Shown in pieces: positions 1-7,568 of a DNA stretch of 64,000 nt (positions are counted from its first letter, which is position 1; the number at the start of each line of letters is the position of its first letter). The DNA is from Protaetiibacter sp. SSC-01 (GTDB lineage Bacteria; Actinomycetota; Actinomycetes; Actinomycetales; Microbacteriaceae): contig NZ_CP059987.1 of the NCBI RefSeq assembly GCF_014483895.1, forward strand, positions 930,001 through 994,000. Direction: 5' to 3'. Below the pieces are notes generated by a model. That model made no database searches, was not told the origin of the DNA, and was given only the letters and a program-made list of their open reading frames with translations. The translations under genes were made by a program, and so were the position numbers.

Positions 1-807
1 CCCGCCGAGCTCGTCGCCGCAGGCGTCGCCGCCGGGCTCGGGGTGCTCGCGATCACCGACCACGACTCCACGGCAGGCTGGGACCAGGCGTTCGTCGCCG
101 CCGACGGCACGGGCCTCGAGCTCGTGCCCGGCATCGAGCTGTCGACGCAGCTCGACTACGCGAGCGTGCACATCCTCGGCTACCTCATCGACCCCGCCGA
201 CGCCGACCTCGTCGACGCGACCGCCGCCATCCGCTCCGAGCGCCTGCACCGCGCCGAGTCGATGGTGAAGCGCATCTCGCGCGACTACGCCCTCGACTGG
301 GACGACGTGCTCGCGCAGGCGACGCCCGGCGCGACGATCGGCCGCCCGCACATCGCCGACGCGCTCGTCGCGCGCGGGCACGTGAGCGACCGCACGGCGG
401 CGTTCCAGACGATCCTGCACTGGCAGGGCGGCTACTACCGGCCGCACGAGGCACCCGCGCCGCTCGAGGGTGTGCGGCTCATCACGAACGCGGGCGGCGT
501 CGCGGTCATCGCGCACCCCGGTGCGCGCGGTCCCGAGCGCGTGCTCAGGGAGCCACGGATGCGCGAGCTCGTCGACGCGGGACTCTTCGGCCTCGAACTC
601 GCCCACCGCGACAACCCGCCCCGCTCGCGTGCCCACTGGGCCGAGATCGCGGCGCGCTACGGCCTCGTCACGACGGGCTCGAGCGACTACCACGGCACGG
701 GCAAGCCCAACCGCCTCGGTGAAAACAAGACCGACCCCGAGGTCTACGCGGCGATCGTCGCGCGCGCGACCGGCTCGCGCCCCTTCCGCACGAGCGCGTC
801 CGCCTGA
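1..807 (+). CDS. PHP-domain phosphoesterase (TrpH/YciV-like), 5' end outside the window
   Basis: The frame is open from base 1, so the N-terminus lies outside the window. About 268 residues are visible. Metal-binding motifs of the PHP superfamily are present: TDHD near the visible start, VIAHPG in the middle and SSDYHG close to the C-terminus. The order and spacing match the TrpH/YciV group, known as 3',5'-nucleotide phosphatases or 5'-3' exoribonucleases that use a trinuclear metal centre. The protein is presumably cytosolic. It is followed by a gene-free, repeat-rich gap and faces the helicase gene convergently. The family call is firm; the exact substrate is inferred. Confidence 0.88.
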   Translation, partial: PAELVAAGVAAGLGVLAITDHDSTAGWDQAFVAADGTGLELVPGIELSTQLDYASVHILGYLIDPADADLVDATAAIRSERLHRAESMVKRISRDYALDWDDVLAQATPGATIGRPHIADALVARGHVSDRTAAFQTILHWQGGYYRPHEAPAPLEGVRLITNAGGVAVIAHPGARGPERVLREPRMRELVDAGLFGLELAHRDNPPRSRAHWAEIAARYGLVTTGSSDYHGTGKPNRLGENKTDPEVYAAIVARATGSRPFRTSASA

Positions 808-815
808 GCCGCGGG

Positions 816-906
816 CGCATCCGCCGCTGCCGCGCGCATCCGTCGCTGCCGCGCGCATCCCCTCGGCGGGCGCATCCGCCGCTGCCGCGCGCATCCGCTC
901 GGCGGG
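816..906. repeat. Short degenerate tandem repeat, 17/19-bp units
   Basis: Directly after the PHP gene, 19-bp units of the type cgcatccgccgctgccgcg (816-834, 835-853, 871-889) alternate with 17-bp units of the type cgcatccgctcggcggg (854-870, 890-906). The order is A-A'-B-A-B', which suggests slippage or duplication. Open frames run through it on both strands but only give low-complexity Ala/Arg peptides, so I do not call a gene. Confidence 0.75.
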
Positions 907-931
907 CCGCATCCGCCGCGCGAGTCTCGAC

Positions 932-1234
932 GGCGGGAACAACCGCACCATCGGCGGGGGTAACCACGCCAGCGGGCGGTGAAGCACGCACCCGGCGGGG
1001 GTGACTGCTCCCGCCGTATGTCAGCTTCGCCGCCCGCTTGGCTGGCGGGACGGATGATGCGGATGGGGGCTGGCGTGGTTGATGATCGGCGGGAGAAACC
1101 GCCGCGGCGGGCGATGAAGTGCCCATGTGGCGGGGGTAACCGCCCCAGCGGCGGGAGCAACCGCCGCAGCGGGCGCGGAAGCGGACACGCGGCGGGAGGA
1201 GTTGCTCCCGCCGCGTGTCAGGTCTTCCGCCCGG
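932..1234. repeat. Array of GGCGGG(g/a)GNAACCGC motifs with an 84-bp diverged direct repeat
   Basis: The rest of the 449-bp gap between the PHP and helicase genes is built from repeats of the form GGCGGGnGnAACCGCC, seen at 932, 953, 1088, 1129 and 1150, alternating with a GCGGGCGnnGAAG motif at about 972, 1108 and 1169. Two longer units, 953-1036 and 1150-1233, align over 84 bases without gaps and differ at roughly one base in five. Each ends in a hairpin with a TGCTCCCGCC arm followed by a TGTCAG motif. No convincing gene lies here. The two flanking genes converge on it. Confidence 0.7.
1184..1219. terminator. Perfect 15-bp hairpin 3' of the DEAD-box helicase
   Basis: The arms 1184-1198 (gacacgcggcgggag) and 1205-1219 are exact reverse complements around the 6-base loop gagttg. 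The hairpin begins 37 bases past the helicase stop codon on the minus strand. No U-tract follows on either strand, so it may be a factor-assisted terminator or simply the end of the repeat unit. Confidence 0.5.
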
Positions 1235-1256
1235 AGGTGGCCGGTGCGCCCGGAGG

Positions 1257-2726
1257 TCAGCTCGCGGGCGGCGGGGTGGGCGCGCCCGACCCGGCACCGC
1301 CGCTGCGGCGGCGACGACGGCGGCGCTTCGCCGGGGCGGCGTTGCCGTCGTGGTGCTCGTGGCCCTTGCCGTCGTGGGTGCCGGCGCCCTCGGGACGCGT
1401 CGAGCCCTCGGAGCCCGCACCCGATCCGCTCGACCCGCCGCGCGTGCGACGACGCGAGCGGCCCGCACCGCCACCGGACGACGAACCGGCGCCCGAGCCC
1501 GACGACGAGCCCTCGCGCGGCGGACGTGCCGCGGCGGGGGCGGCCGGCTTGAGGCGGCCCTTCGTGCCTTCGGGGATGTCGAGGTCGGTGTAGAGGTGCG
1601 GCGACGACGAGTACGTCTCGACGGGCTCCGGCACGCCCATGTCGAGCCCGCGGTTGATGAGCGCCCACTTGTGCAGGTCGTCCCAGTCGACGAACGTGAC
1701 CGCGATGCCCGTCTTGCCGGCGCGGCCCGTGCGGCCCGCGCGGTGCAGGTAGGTGTCGGGGTCGTCGGGCACCGTGTGGTTGATGACGTGCGTGACGTCG
1801 TTGACGTCGATGCCGCGCGCCGCCACATCCGTCGCGATGAGGATGTCCTTCTTGCCGGCCTTGAACGCGGCCATCGAGCGCTCGCGCGCATCCTGGCTCA
1901 TGTCGCCGTGGACGGCACCCGCGTTGAACCCGCGGTCGCCCAGCTCCTCCACGAGCTTCTGGGCCGCGCGCTTCGTGCGCGTGAAGATCACGGTCTTGCC
2001 GCGACCCTCCGCCTGGAGGATGCGCGAGATGACCTCGTCCTTGTCGAGCGAGTGCGCGCGGTAGACGACGTGCTTGATGTTCGCCTGCGTGAGCCCCTCG
2101 TCGGGGTCGGTCGCGCGGATGTGGATGGGCCGGTTCATGAAGCGGCGCGCGAGGGCGACCACCGGGCCGGGCATCGTGGCCGAGAAGAGCATCGTGTGAC
2201 GCGTCGGCGGGGTCTGCGCGAAGAGCTTCTCGACATCCGGGAGGAAGCCGAGGTCGAGCATCTTGTCGGCCTCGTCGAGCACCATCACCTGCACCTCCTT
2301 GAGGGAGAGCAGGCGCTGGCTCGCGAGGTCGAGCAGACGGCCGGGCGTGCCGACGACGATCTGCGCGCCCGCCTTGAGCGCCTCCACCTGGCCCTCGTAG
2401 GCCTTGCCGCCGTAGATGGCGACGACCTGCGTGGGGCGGTTGGATGCGGCGAGTTCGAGGTCCTCGGCGACCTGCACGCACAGCTCGCGCGTGGGGACGA
2501 CGATGAGGGCCTTCACGCCGGGCCCGGGGTTCTCGCCGAGCGCCTGGATGACGGGGAGGCCGAAGCCGAACGTCTTGCCGGTGCCGGTCTTGGCCTGGCC
2601 GATGATGTCCTGTTTGGCGAGGCCGAGGGGGATGGTCTGCGTCTGGATGGGGAAGGGCTCGATGATGCCCTTGGCGGCCAGCGCGTCGACCATGTCCTGG
2701 TCGATGTTGAGATCGCGGAAAGTCAA
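1257..2726 (-). CDS. DEAD-box ATP-dependent RNA helicase (RhlE-like)
   Basis: 489 residues. The two RecA-like domains carry the standard motifs: Q motif (FPIQ, 25-28), Walker A AKTGTGKT (45-52), DEAD (151-154), SAT (182-184) and HRAGRTGR near residue 330. The last 100 or so residues are a low-complexity Gly/Ser/Arg tail with a run of arginines, typical of the RNA-binding tails of actinobacterial DEAD helicases. The predicted role is RNA unwinding in ribosome assembly or RNA decay. The start is the first ATG, with the ferritin-like gene divergent 88 bases away, the arrangement I recall for M. tuberculosis Rv3211/Rv3210c. Confidence 0.93.
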   Translation of the reverse strand: MTFRDLNIDQDMVDALAAKGIIEPFPIQTQTIPLGLAKQDIIGQAKTGTGKTFGFGLPVIQALGENPGPGVKALIVVPTRELCVQVAEDLELAASNRPTQVVAIYGGKAYEGQVEALKAGAQIVVGTPGRLLDLASQRLLSLKEVQVMVLDEADKMLDLGFLPDVEKLFAQTPPTRHTMLFSATMPGPVVALARRFMNRPIHIRATDPDEGLTQANIKHVVYRAHSLDKDEVISRILQAEGRGKTVIFTRTKRAAQKLVEELGDRGFNAGAVHGDMSQDARERSMAAFKAGKKDILIATDVAARGIDVNDVTHVINHTVPDDPDTYLHRAGRTGRAGKTGIAVTFVDWDDLHKWALINRGLDMGVPEPVETYSSSPHLYTDLDIPEGTKGRLKPAAPAAARPPREGSSSGSGAGSSSGGGAGRSRRRTRGGSSGSGAGSEGSTRPEGAGTHDGKGHEHHDGNAAPAKRRRRRRRSGGAGSGAPTPPPAS

Positions 2727-2814
2727 GGAATACCTGTCTGGGTAGGGGATGGGGCCAGTCTACCGGGCCGACACTGCGGAAGCCCCGGGCGGCGCGACCT
2801 CCTACACTGAACCG

Positions 2815-3528
2815 GTGGCCTGGTTCCGTCGTCGCTCGCGTCCGCGCCCGGGGACGCTCCGTGTCGCCCCGCGCTCGGAGGCCGTCGCCGTCGCACGCGT
2901 CGAGCTGCGCGACCTCGCACCCGCGCCGGCGCGTTTCCTCGGTCAGACGGCGTACCTGACGATCGTGCTCTTCGAGAACCTCGGCCGCGCCGTGACGACC
3001 GCCCCGACGACGGATGCGAAGTCCCGGCTCGCGCGGGCGGCATCCGAGATGCTGCGGATGCACGAGGGGCTCGTCGCCGAGCTCGAGCGCCTGGGTGTCG
3101 ACCCCGCCGTCGAGATGGAGCCGTTCCGGCTGCCGCTCGACGACTACCAGCGCCGCACGAAGGGCGCCGACTGGTACGAGATCCTCGTGACCTGCTACCT
3201 CACGAACGGCTTCCTGCTCGACTTCTTCGCGGGGCTCGCATCTGGGCTGCCCGACGACCTCGACGACCGCGCGGCGACGCTCCTGCAGAGCCGAGAGGGC
3301 GAGGCGGTGCTCGTCGAGGAACTGCGACTGGCGATCGAAGAGAACCCGCGGCTCGCCTCGCGCCTCGCGATGTGGGGACGCCGGCTCGTGGGCGACACGA
3401 TGCTCGTGGCGCGCCTCGCGATCGAGCAGCACCCGTCGTCGACGGTCGAGGAGCGTGTCGACCCCGTGTTCACGGAGCTCATCGCGGCCCACACGCGCCG
3501 CATGGACAAGCTCGGCCTGACGGCGTAG
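2815..3528 (+). CDS. Ferritin-like fold protein (MiaE_2-type)
   Basis: About 237 residues from a GTG start at 2815 (VAWFRRRSRP...). An upstream in-frame start at 2749 would add 22 residues that read like spacer. The helical middle has acidic/His pairs of a di-iron ferritin-like fold (EMLRMHEGL, then ADWYEILVTCYL). Family members in Actinobacteria are annotated as ferritin-like or tRNA-(ms[2]io[6]A)-hydroxylase-like proteins, but the hydroxylase function is unproven. The position divergent to the helicase and near DUF3107 and adnAB is conserved across Actinobacteria as far as I recall. Confidence 0.8.
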   Translation: MAWFRRRSRPRPGTLRVAPRSEAVAVARVELRDLAPAPARFLGQTAYLTIVLFENLGRAVTTAPTTDAKSRLARAASEMLRMHEGLVAELERLGVDPAVEMEPFRLPLDDYQRRTKGADWYEILVTCYLTNGFLLDFFAGLASGLPDDLDDRAATLLQSREGEAVLVEELRLAIEENPRLASRLAMWGRRLVGDTMLVARLAIEQHPSSTVEERVDPVFTELIAAHTRRMDKLGLTA

Positions 3529-3561
3529 CGCCTGACTCAGGGCTGCAGCCTCCCCCGTTGC

Positions 3562-3738
3562 CGTTGTGCAGGATTTCGCTGTTGTTCAGGAGCGAGCGGC
3601 TGTTATGCAGGAGACACGGCGAACGGCCCTGCAATCACAGAGGTCGATCTGGTGCGGATGCGCGAACTCCTGCACAACAGCCGAACTCCTGCACAACAGC
3701 GAACTCCTGCACAACAGCCGAACTCCTGCAGAACAGCA
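3562..3738. repeat. Inverted cluster of the CTGTTGTGCAGGAGTTCG repeat
   Basis: Three forward copies (about 3562-3578, 3579-3596, 3600-3613) with mutations face four reverse copies of cgaactcctgcacaacag (3663-3738) that are tandem and nearly perfect. The forward and reverse groups can pair across a loop of about 50 bases. It fills the space between the convergent ferritin-like and small membrane protein genes. The same repeat, in the same forward-then-reverse layout, recurs at 20691-20830. Confidence 0.85.
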
Positions 3739-3754
3739 GGGACGTAGCCGCTAG

Positions 3755-4051
3755 CTAGATGCGGCCGCCGGAGAGCTCGTGAAGGGCGCGCGCGTCGGCG
3801 GCGTCGCGGGAGCGGGGCAGCACGAGCGCGACGACGGCGCTCGCGAGGGCCCCCGCCACGAGGGAGGCGACCCAGATCCAGCCGCCGTCGAAGGGCCAGC
3901 CGAACCACACGAGGATCGCCCACACGGCGGCGGTGGCTGCCGCGCCGACGGCCGGCAGCAGCGCGAGGCCGTAGGTGCGGCGACCCGGGATCAGGTAGCG
4001 GATGACGCCCCCGATGCCGGCGCCGATGACGGTGACGAAGACGATCTCCAC
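3755..4051 (-). CDS. Small three-helix membrane protein
   Basis: 98 residues with three hydrophobic segments (about 3-20, 27-48 and 58-78) and a charged C-terminus (RSRDAADARALHELSGGRI). Features such as GAGIGGVIRY and a Gly/Ala-rich second helix suggest tight helix packing. I do not recognise a characterised family. Codon use matches its neighbours and it lies 25 bases downstream of DUF3107 on the same strand, so the two may be cotranscribed. Confidence 0.65.
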   Translation of the reverse strand: MEIVFVTVIGAGIGGVIRYLIPGRRTYGLALLPAVGAAATAAVWAILVWFGWPFDGGWIWVASLVAGALASAVVALVLPRSRDAADARALHELSGGRI

Positions 4052-4076
4052 GCGGCGATCCTAGGGCAGGCGCGCG

Positions 4077-4301
4077 TCAGGCGACGAAGCCGACGCGTCG
4101 GCTCTCGCCGCCGCCGATCTCGATGTAGGCGAGCGCGGCCGTCGGCACGAGATACACCTTGCCCTTGTCGTCGCTGAGGCTCAGGAACTTCGCGTCGGAG
4201 GCGAGGGCGTCGGCGACGATCTTCTCGACCTCGGCGGCGGTCTGCGCGCTCTCGAACGAGAGCTCGCGGGCGGTGTTGGCGATACCGATGCGAATGTCCA
4301 C
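4077..4301 (-). CDS. DUF3107 protein
   Basis: 74 residues from a GTG start at 4301 (MDIRIGIANTARELSFE). It matches the actinobacterial DUF3107 family: an N-terminal IRIGI strand, the RELSFE segment and a C-terminal half reading VYLVPTAALAYIEIG before GFVA. M. tuberculosis TB9.4 (Rv3208A), found in the same neighbourhood, belongs here by memory. The function is unknown. It lies divergent from adnA, with 135 bp between the two starts. Antisense frames through adnA run into it but are shadows. Confidence 0.9.
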   Translation of the reverse strand: MDIRIGIANTARELSFESAQTAAEVEKIVADALASDAKFLSLSDDKGKVYLVPTAALAYIEIGGGESRRVGFVA

Positions 4302-4436
4302 GTGTCGAGCGTAGAGGATGCCGGGGGCGGCATCCGGGGCGTTCACCGTGGGCGGAACGGCGGTCGGCGCGGCGGGGTGCGAGGTCGCCCGCGGGGCAGC
4401 GGATGCGGTGTCGCCGGAGCCGGATACGGTAGCCGC

Positions 4437-7400
4437 ATGCCCGACACCCGGTTCGCCGTCGACGCGTCCGAGGAGGCCGGCTCGATCGCGCTCGATCCGT
4501 CGCAGCGCGCCGTGCTCGACCTGCCCGACGCGGCGTCCGCTGCCGTGCTCGGGGCGCCCGGCACGGGCAAGACCACGACCCTCGTCGAGCTCGTCGCCGA
4601 CCGAGTGGCGCGCGGCTGGGAGCCGGAGCAGATCCTCGTGCTCGCGCCCTCGCGCGCATCCGCGGCCCGCCTGCGCGACCGGCTCGCGCGGCGCATCGGG
4701 GCGCCGACCGACGGGCCCCTCGCCCGCACTGTCGCGTCGCTCGCCTACGAGGTCGTGGGCGCCGCGGCGCGCGCGGCCGGGCATCCCGCGCCGCGCCTCC
4801 TGACGGGCACCGAGCAGGACGCCGACATCGCCGCCTACCTCGCGGGTCACATCGCCGATGGCACCGGCCCCGACTGGCCCGAGCCGCTCACGCCCGAGGT
4901 GCGCGAGCTGCGCGGCTTCCGCAGCGAGCTGCGCGAGTTCATGGCGCGCGCCACCGAGTACGGCGCGGATGCGGGCCGCATCGCCGCCCTCGCCCGCGAG
5001 GCGGCCCGCGCCGACTGGGCGGCGGCCGCCGAGTTCATGCGCGAGTACGCGGCGACGCAGGCGCAGAACCGGCCCGACCAGTTCGACGCCGCCGAGATCG
5101 TGAGCTTCGCGGTGCGCGCCATCCGCGACGGCGGCGAGGGCGACCGCATCGGGCGCCTGCGGCTCGTGCTCGTCGACGACCTGCAGGAGGCCACGGAGTC
5201 GACCATGGCGGTGCTGCGCGCGCTGCTCGACCGCGGCGTCGCCGTCATCGCGTTCGGCGACCCCGACATCGCGGCCAACGCCTTCCGCGGTGGCGAGGCG
5301 GATGCCGTGGGCCGGTTCGCGGAGCGCATCGGCCTCTCCGAGGGCGATCGGCTCGTGCTCGAGACGGTGCACCGCGGCGGCCCCGAGCTGCGCGCCCTCG
5401 TATCGCGCACCGTCGAGCGCATCGGCACGGCGGCGGCGGGCCCGCAGCGACGCGCGCGGGTGGCGGATGCCGAGGCGGCATCCGCGGACCCCGAACGTCC
5501 GTCCGTCGCGACGGTGCTCGCGACGACCCCGTCGCGTCACGCCGCCGGCATCGCGCGCGTGCTGCGCGAGGAGCACCTGCTGCACGGCGTGCCGTGGCGG
5601 CAGCTCGCGGTCGTCGTGCGCTCGGGTGCGCAGATCCCCGAGCTCGCGCGCGCCCTCGCCCGCGCCGAGGTGCCGACGCGCACGACCGGCCGCGGCACCC
5701 CGTTGCGCGACGATCCGGCCCCGCGCGCCCTGCTGTCGCTCGTCGAGGTCGGCGTCGGCCGACGAGCGCTCGACCCGATCACGGCGGCCGAGCTGCTCAC
5801 GGGGCCGTTCGGGGGCCTCGACCCGCTCGGCCTGCGGCGGCTCCGCCTCGCCCTCCGGCACGAGGAGCTCGCGGGTGGCGGCACGCGCCCCGGCGCCGAG
5901 CTCGTCGCCGACGCGCTCGAGTCGCCCGGTCGCCTCGCGTCGATCGAGGGCCGCGCCGCGCGCCGCGCCGCCAAGCTCGCCGAGACCCTTCACGTGCTGC
6001 GCGGCATGGCATCCGAGTCCACGATCGAGGAGTTGCTCTGGACGGCGTGGGAGCGCAGCGGCGTCGCCGAGCGCTGGCGCCGTGCGGCACTCGGCACGGG
6101 CATCGAGGCGGCGGAGGCGAACCGCGACCTCGACGGCGTCGTCGCGCTCTTCGCGGCCGCCAAGCGCTTCGTCGAGCAGCGCCCGACCGAGGGCATGCTC
6201 GAGTTCCTCGAGCACGTGCTCGACTCCGACATCGCCGACGACCTGCTCGCGCCGCCGCGCGCCGACGACGCCGTGCTCGTCGCGACGCCCTCGGCCCTCG
6301 TGGGGCTCGAGTTCCGCACGGTCGTCATCGCGTCGCTGCAGGACGGCGGCTGGCCGAACCTGCGTCCGCGCGGCTCGCTGCTCGCCCCGCAGCGCCTCGT
6401 GCGTGTGCTCGAGGGGCGCGACGCGGGCACGATCGACGAACGCAAGCTCGTGCTCGACGACGAGCTGCGGATGTTCGCCCTCGCGGTCTCGCGGGCGTCC
6501 GAGCGTGTCGTGCTCGCGGCGGTCGACAACGACGACGAGACCCGCAGCGTGCTGTTCTCCCTCGCGCCGGATGCCGTGCCGCTCGCCGTGACGACCGCGG
6601 CGCCGCTGACCCTCCGCGGGCTCACGGGGCGTCTGCGCCGCGACCTCACGGCATCCGACTCGACGCCCGTGCGGCGTGCGCAGGCGGCCGCCGCGCTCGC
6701 GCGCCTCGCCGCCGAGGGCGTGCCGGGCGCCGACCCCGAGCAGTGGCTCGGCCTGCTCGAGCCGTCGACCGAGGCGCCGCTCTTCGCCGAGGAGCCCGTG
6801 CGCGTCTCGCCGTCGCAGCTCGAGAACGTCGAGGCGTCGCCGCTCGACTGGGCGATCCAGCGCCTCGCGGCGGGCGGCTCGTCGCTCGTCATGAGCATCG
6901 GCACGATCGTGCACTGGGCGATGGAGACCGCCGAGGCGCCGGATGTCGACGCGCTCTGGGCGCAGGTCGAGAGGCGCTGGCCCGAGCTGCCCTTCGAAGC
7001 CGAGTGGATCGGCGAGTTCCAGCGTCGCGCGACGATGGGCCTCATCCGGGGACTCGCGAGTTACCTCGGCGACTTCCTGCGCGAGGGCAAGACGCTCGTC
7101 GCGGCGGAGGGTCGCTTCAGGTTCCCGATCACCGACGACGTCATCGTGAGCGGCTCGATCGACCGCGTCGAGCTCGCGCCGACGGGCGAGGTCGTGATCG
7201 TCGACCTCAAGACCGGCCGCCCGAAGACGTCGAAGGCCGAGATCGACGCCCACCCGCAGCTCGGCATCTACCAGCTCGCCTACCGCGAGGGCGTGCTCGA
7301 CGAGTTCCTCGCGCCGCACGGCGAGCACCGCGCCGGCGGCGCGAAGCTCCTCTTCGTCAAGGAGGGGGTCGGCGGCAAGCTCTACCGCGAGGCGGTGCAG

Positions 7401-7568
7401 GCCACGCTCGACGACGAGGCCCTCGACGACTTCCGTGCGCGCATCATCGCCGCGGCGGCCGTCATGAAGGCCGCCGAGTTCACGGGGCCGCTCGAGCCCG
7501 CCTCCTACGGACCGCGCCCCGACCCGGACGCCGTGCTCCCGCGGGTGCCGGAGGTGACGCGTGACTGA
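4437..7568 (+). CDS. adnA: AdnA-like helicase-nuclease subunit
   Basis: 1043 residues from ATG 4437, close to the 1045 I recall for mycobacterial AdnA. An N-terminal UvrD-like motor has Walker A GAPGTGKT (39-46) but a modified Walker B, DDLQ (247-250) instead of DEYQ, and a motif III region FGDPDIAANAFRGG lacking the usual Gln/Tyr. A C-terminal RecB-type nuclease follows with the catalytic IVDLKTG (D923, K925). AdnAB resects DNA double-strand ends in Actinobacteria. In characterised AdnAB the B subunit is the lead motor, which fits the degenerate motor seen here. The gene overlaps adnB by 8 bases. Confidence 0.88.
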   Translation: MPDTRFAVDASEEAGSIALDPSQRAVLDLPDAASAAVLGAPGTGKTTTLVELVADRVARGWEPEQILVLAPSRASAARLRDRLARRIGAPTDGPLARTVASLAYEVVGAAARAAGHPAPRLLTGTEQDADIAAYLAGHIADGTGPDWPEPLTPEVRELRGFRSELREFMARATEYGADAGRIAALAREAARADWAAAAEFMREYAATQAQNRPDQFDAAEIVSFAVRAIRDGGEGDRIGRLRLVLVDDLQEATESTMAVLRALLDRGVAVIAFGDPDIAANAFRGGEADAVGRFAERIGLSEGDRLVLETVHRGGPELRALVSRTVERIGTAAAGPQRRARVADAEAASADPERPSVATVLATTPSRHAAGIARVLREEHLLHGVPWRQLAVVVRSGAQIPELARALARAEVPTRTTGRGTPLRDDPAPRALLSLVEVGVGRRALDPITAAELLTGPFGGLDPLGLRRLRLALRHEELAGGGTRPGAELVADALESPGRLASIEGRAARRAAKLAETLHVLRGMASESTIEELLWTAWERSGVAERWRRAALGTGIEAAEANRDLDGVVALFAAAKRFVEQRPTEGMLEFLEHVLDSDIADDLLAPPRADDAVLVATPSALVGLEFRTVVIASLQDGGWPNLRPRGSLLAPQRLVRVLEGRDAGTIDERKLVLDDELRMFALAVSRASERVVLAAVDNDDETRSVLFSLAPDAVPLAVTTAAPLTLRGLTGRLRRDLTASDSTPVRRAQAAAALARLAAEGVPGADPEQWLGLLEPSTEAPLFAEEPVRVSPSQLENVEASPLDWAIQRLAAGGSSLVMSIGTIVHWAMETAEAPDVDALWAQVERRWPELPFEAEWIGEFQRRATMGLIRGLASYLGDFLREGKTLVAAEGRFRFPITDDVIVSGSIDRVELAPTGEVVIVDLKTGRPKTSKAEIDAHPQLGIYQLAYREGVLDEFLAPHGEHRAGGAKLLFVKEGVGGKLYREAVQATLDDEALDDFRARIIAAAAVMKAAEFTGPLEPASYGPRPDPDAVLPRVPEVTRD

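Noticed and set aside
816-1234. Small genes in the repeat-rich gap after the PHP gene
   Set aside because: Frames encode only repetitive Ala/Arg/Gly peptides and have no convincing start context.
1021-3492. Long minus-strand open frame of 823 codons across the helicase and ferritin-like genes
   Set aside because: Low-complexity Arg/Pro/Ala reading, antisense or out of frame to two clearly real genes. Typical of very GC-rich DNA, where stops are rare.
3663-3738. Possible CRISPR array (four near-identical 18-19 bp units)
   Set aside because: Units are directly adjacent with no spacers, too short, and there are no cas genes. It is a tandem palindrome-type repeat.
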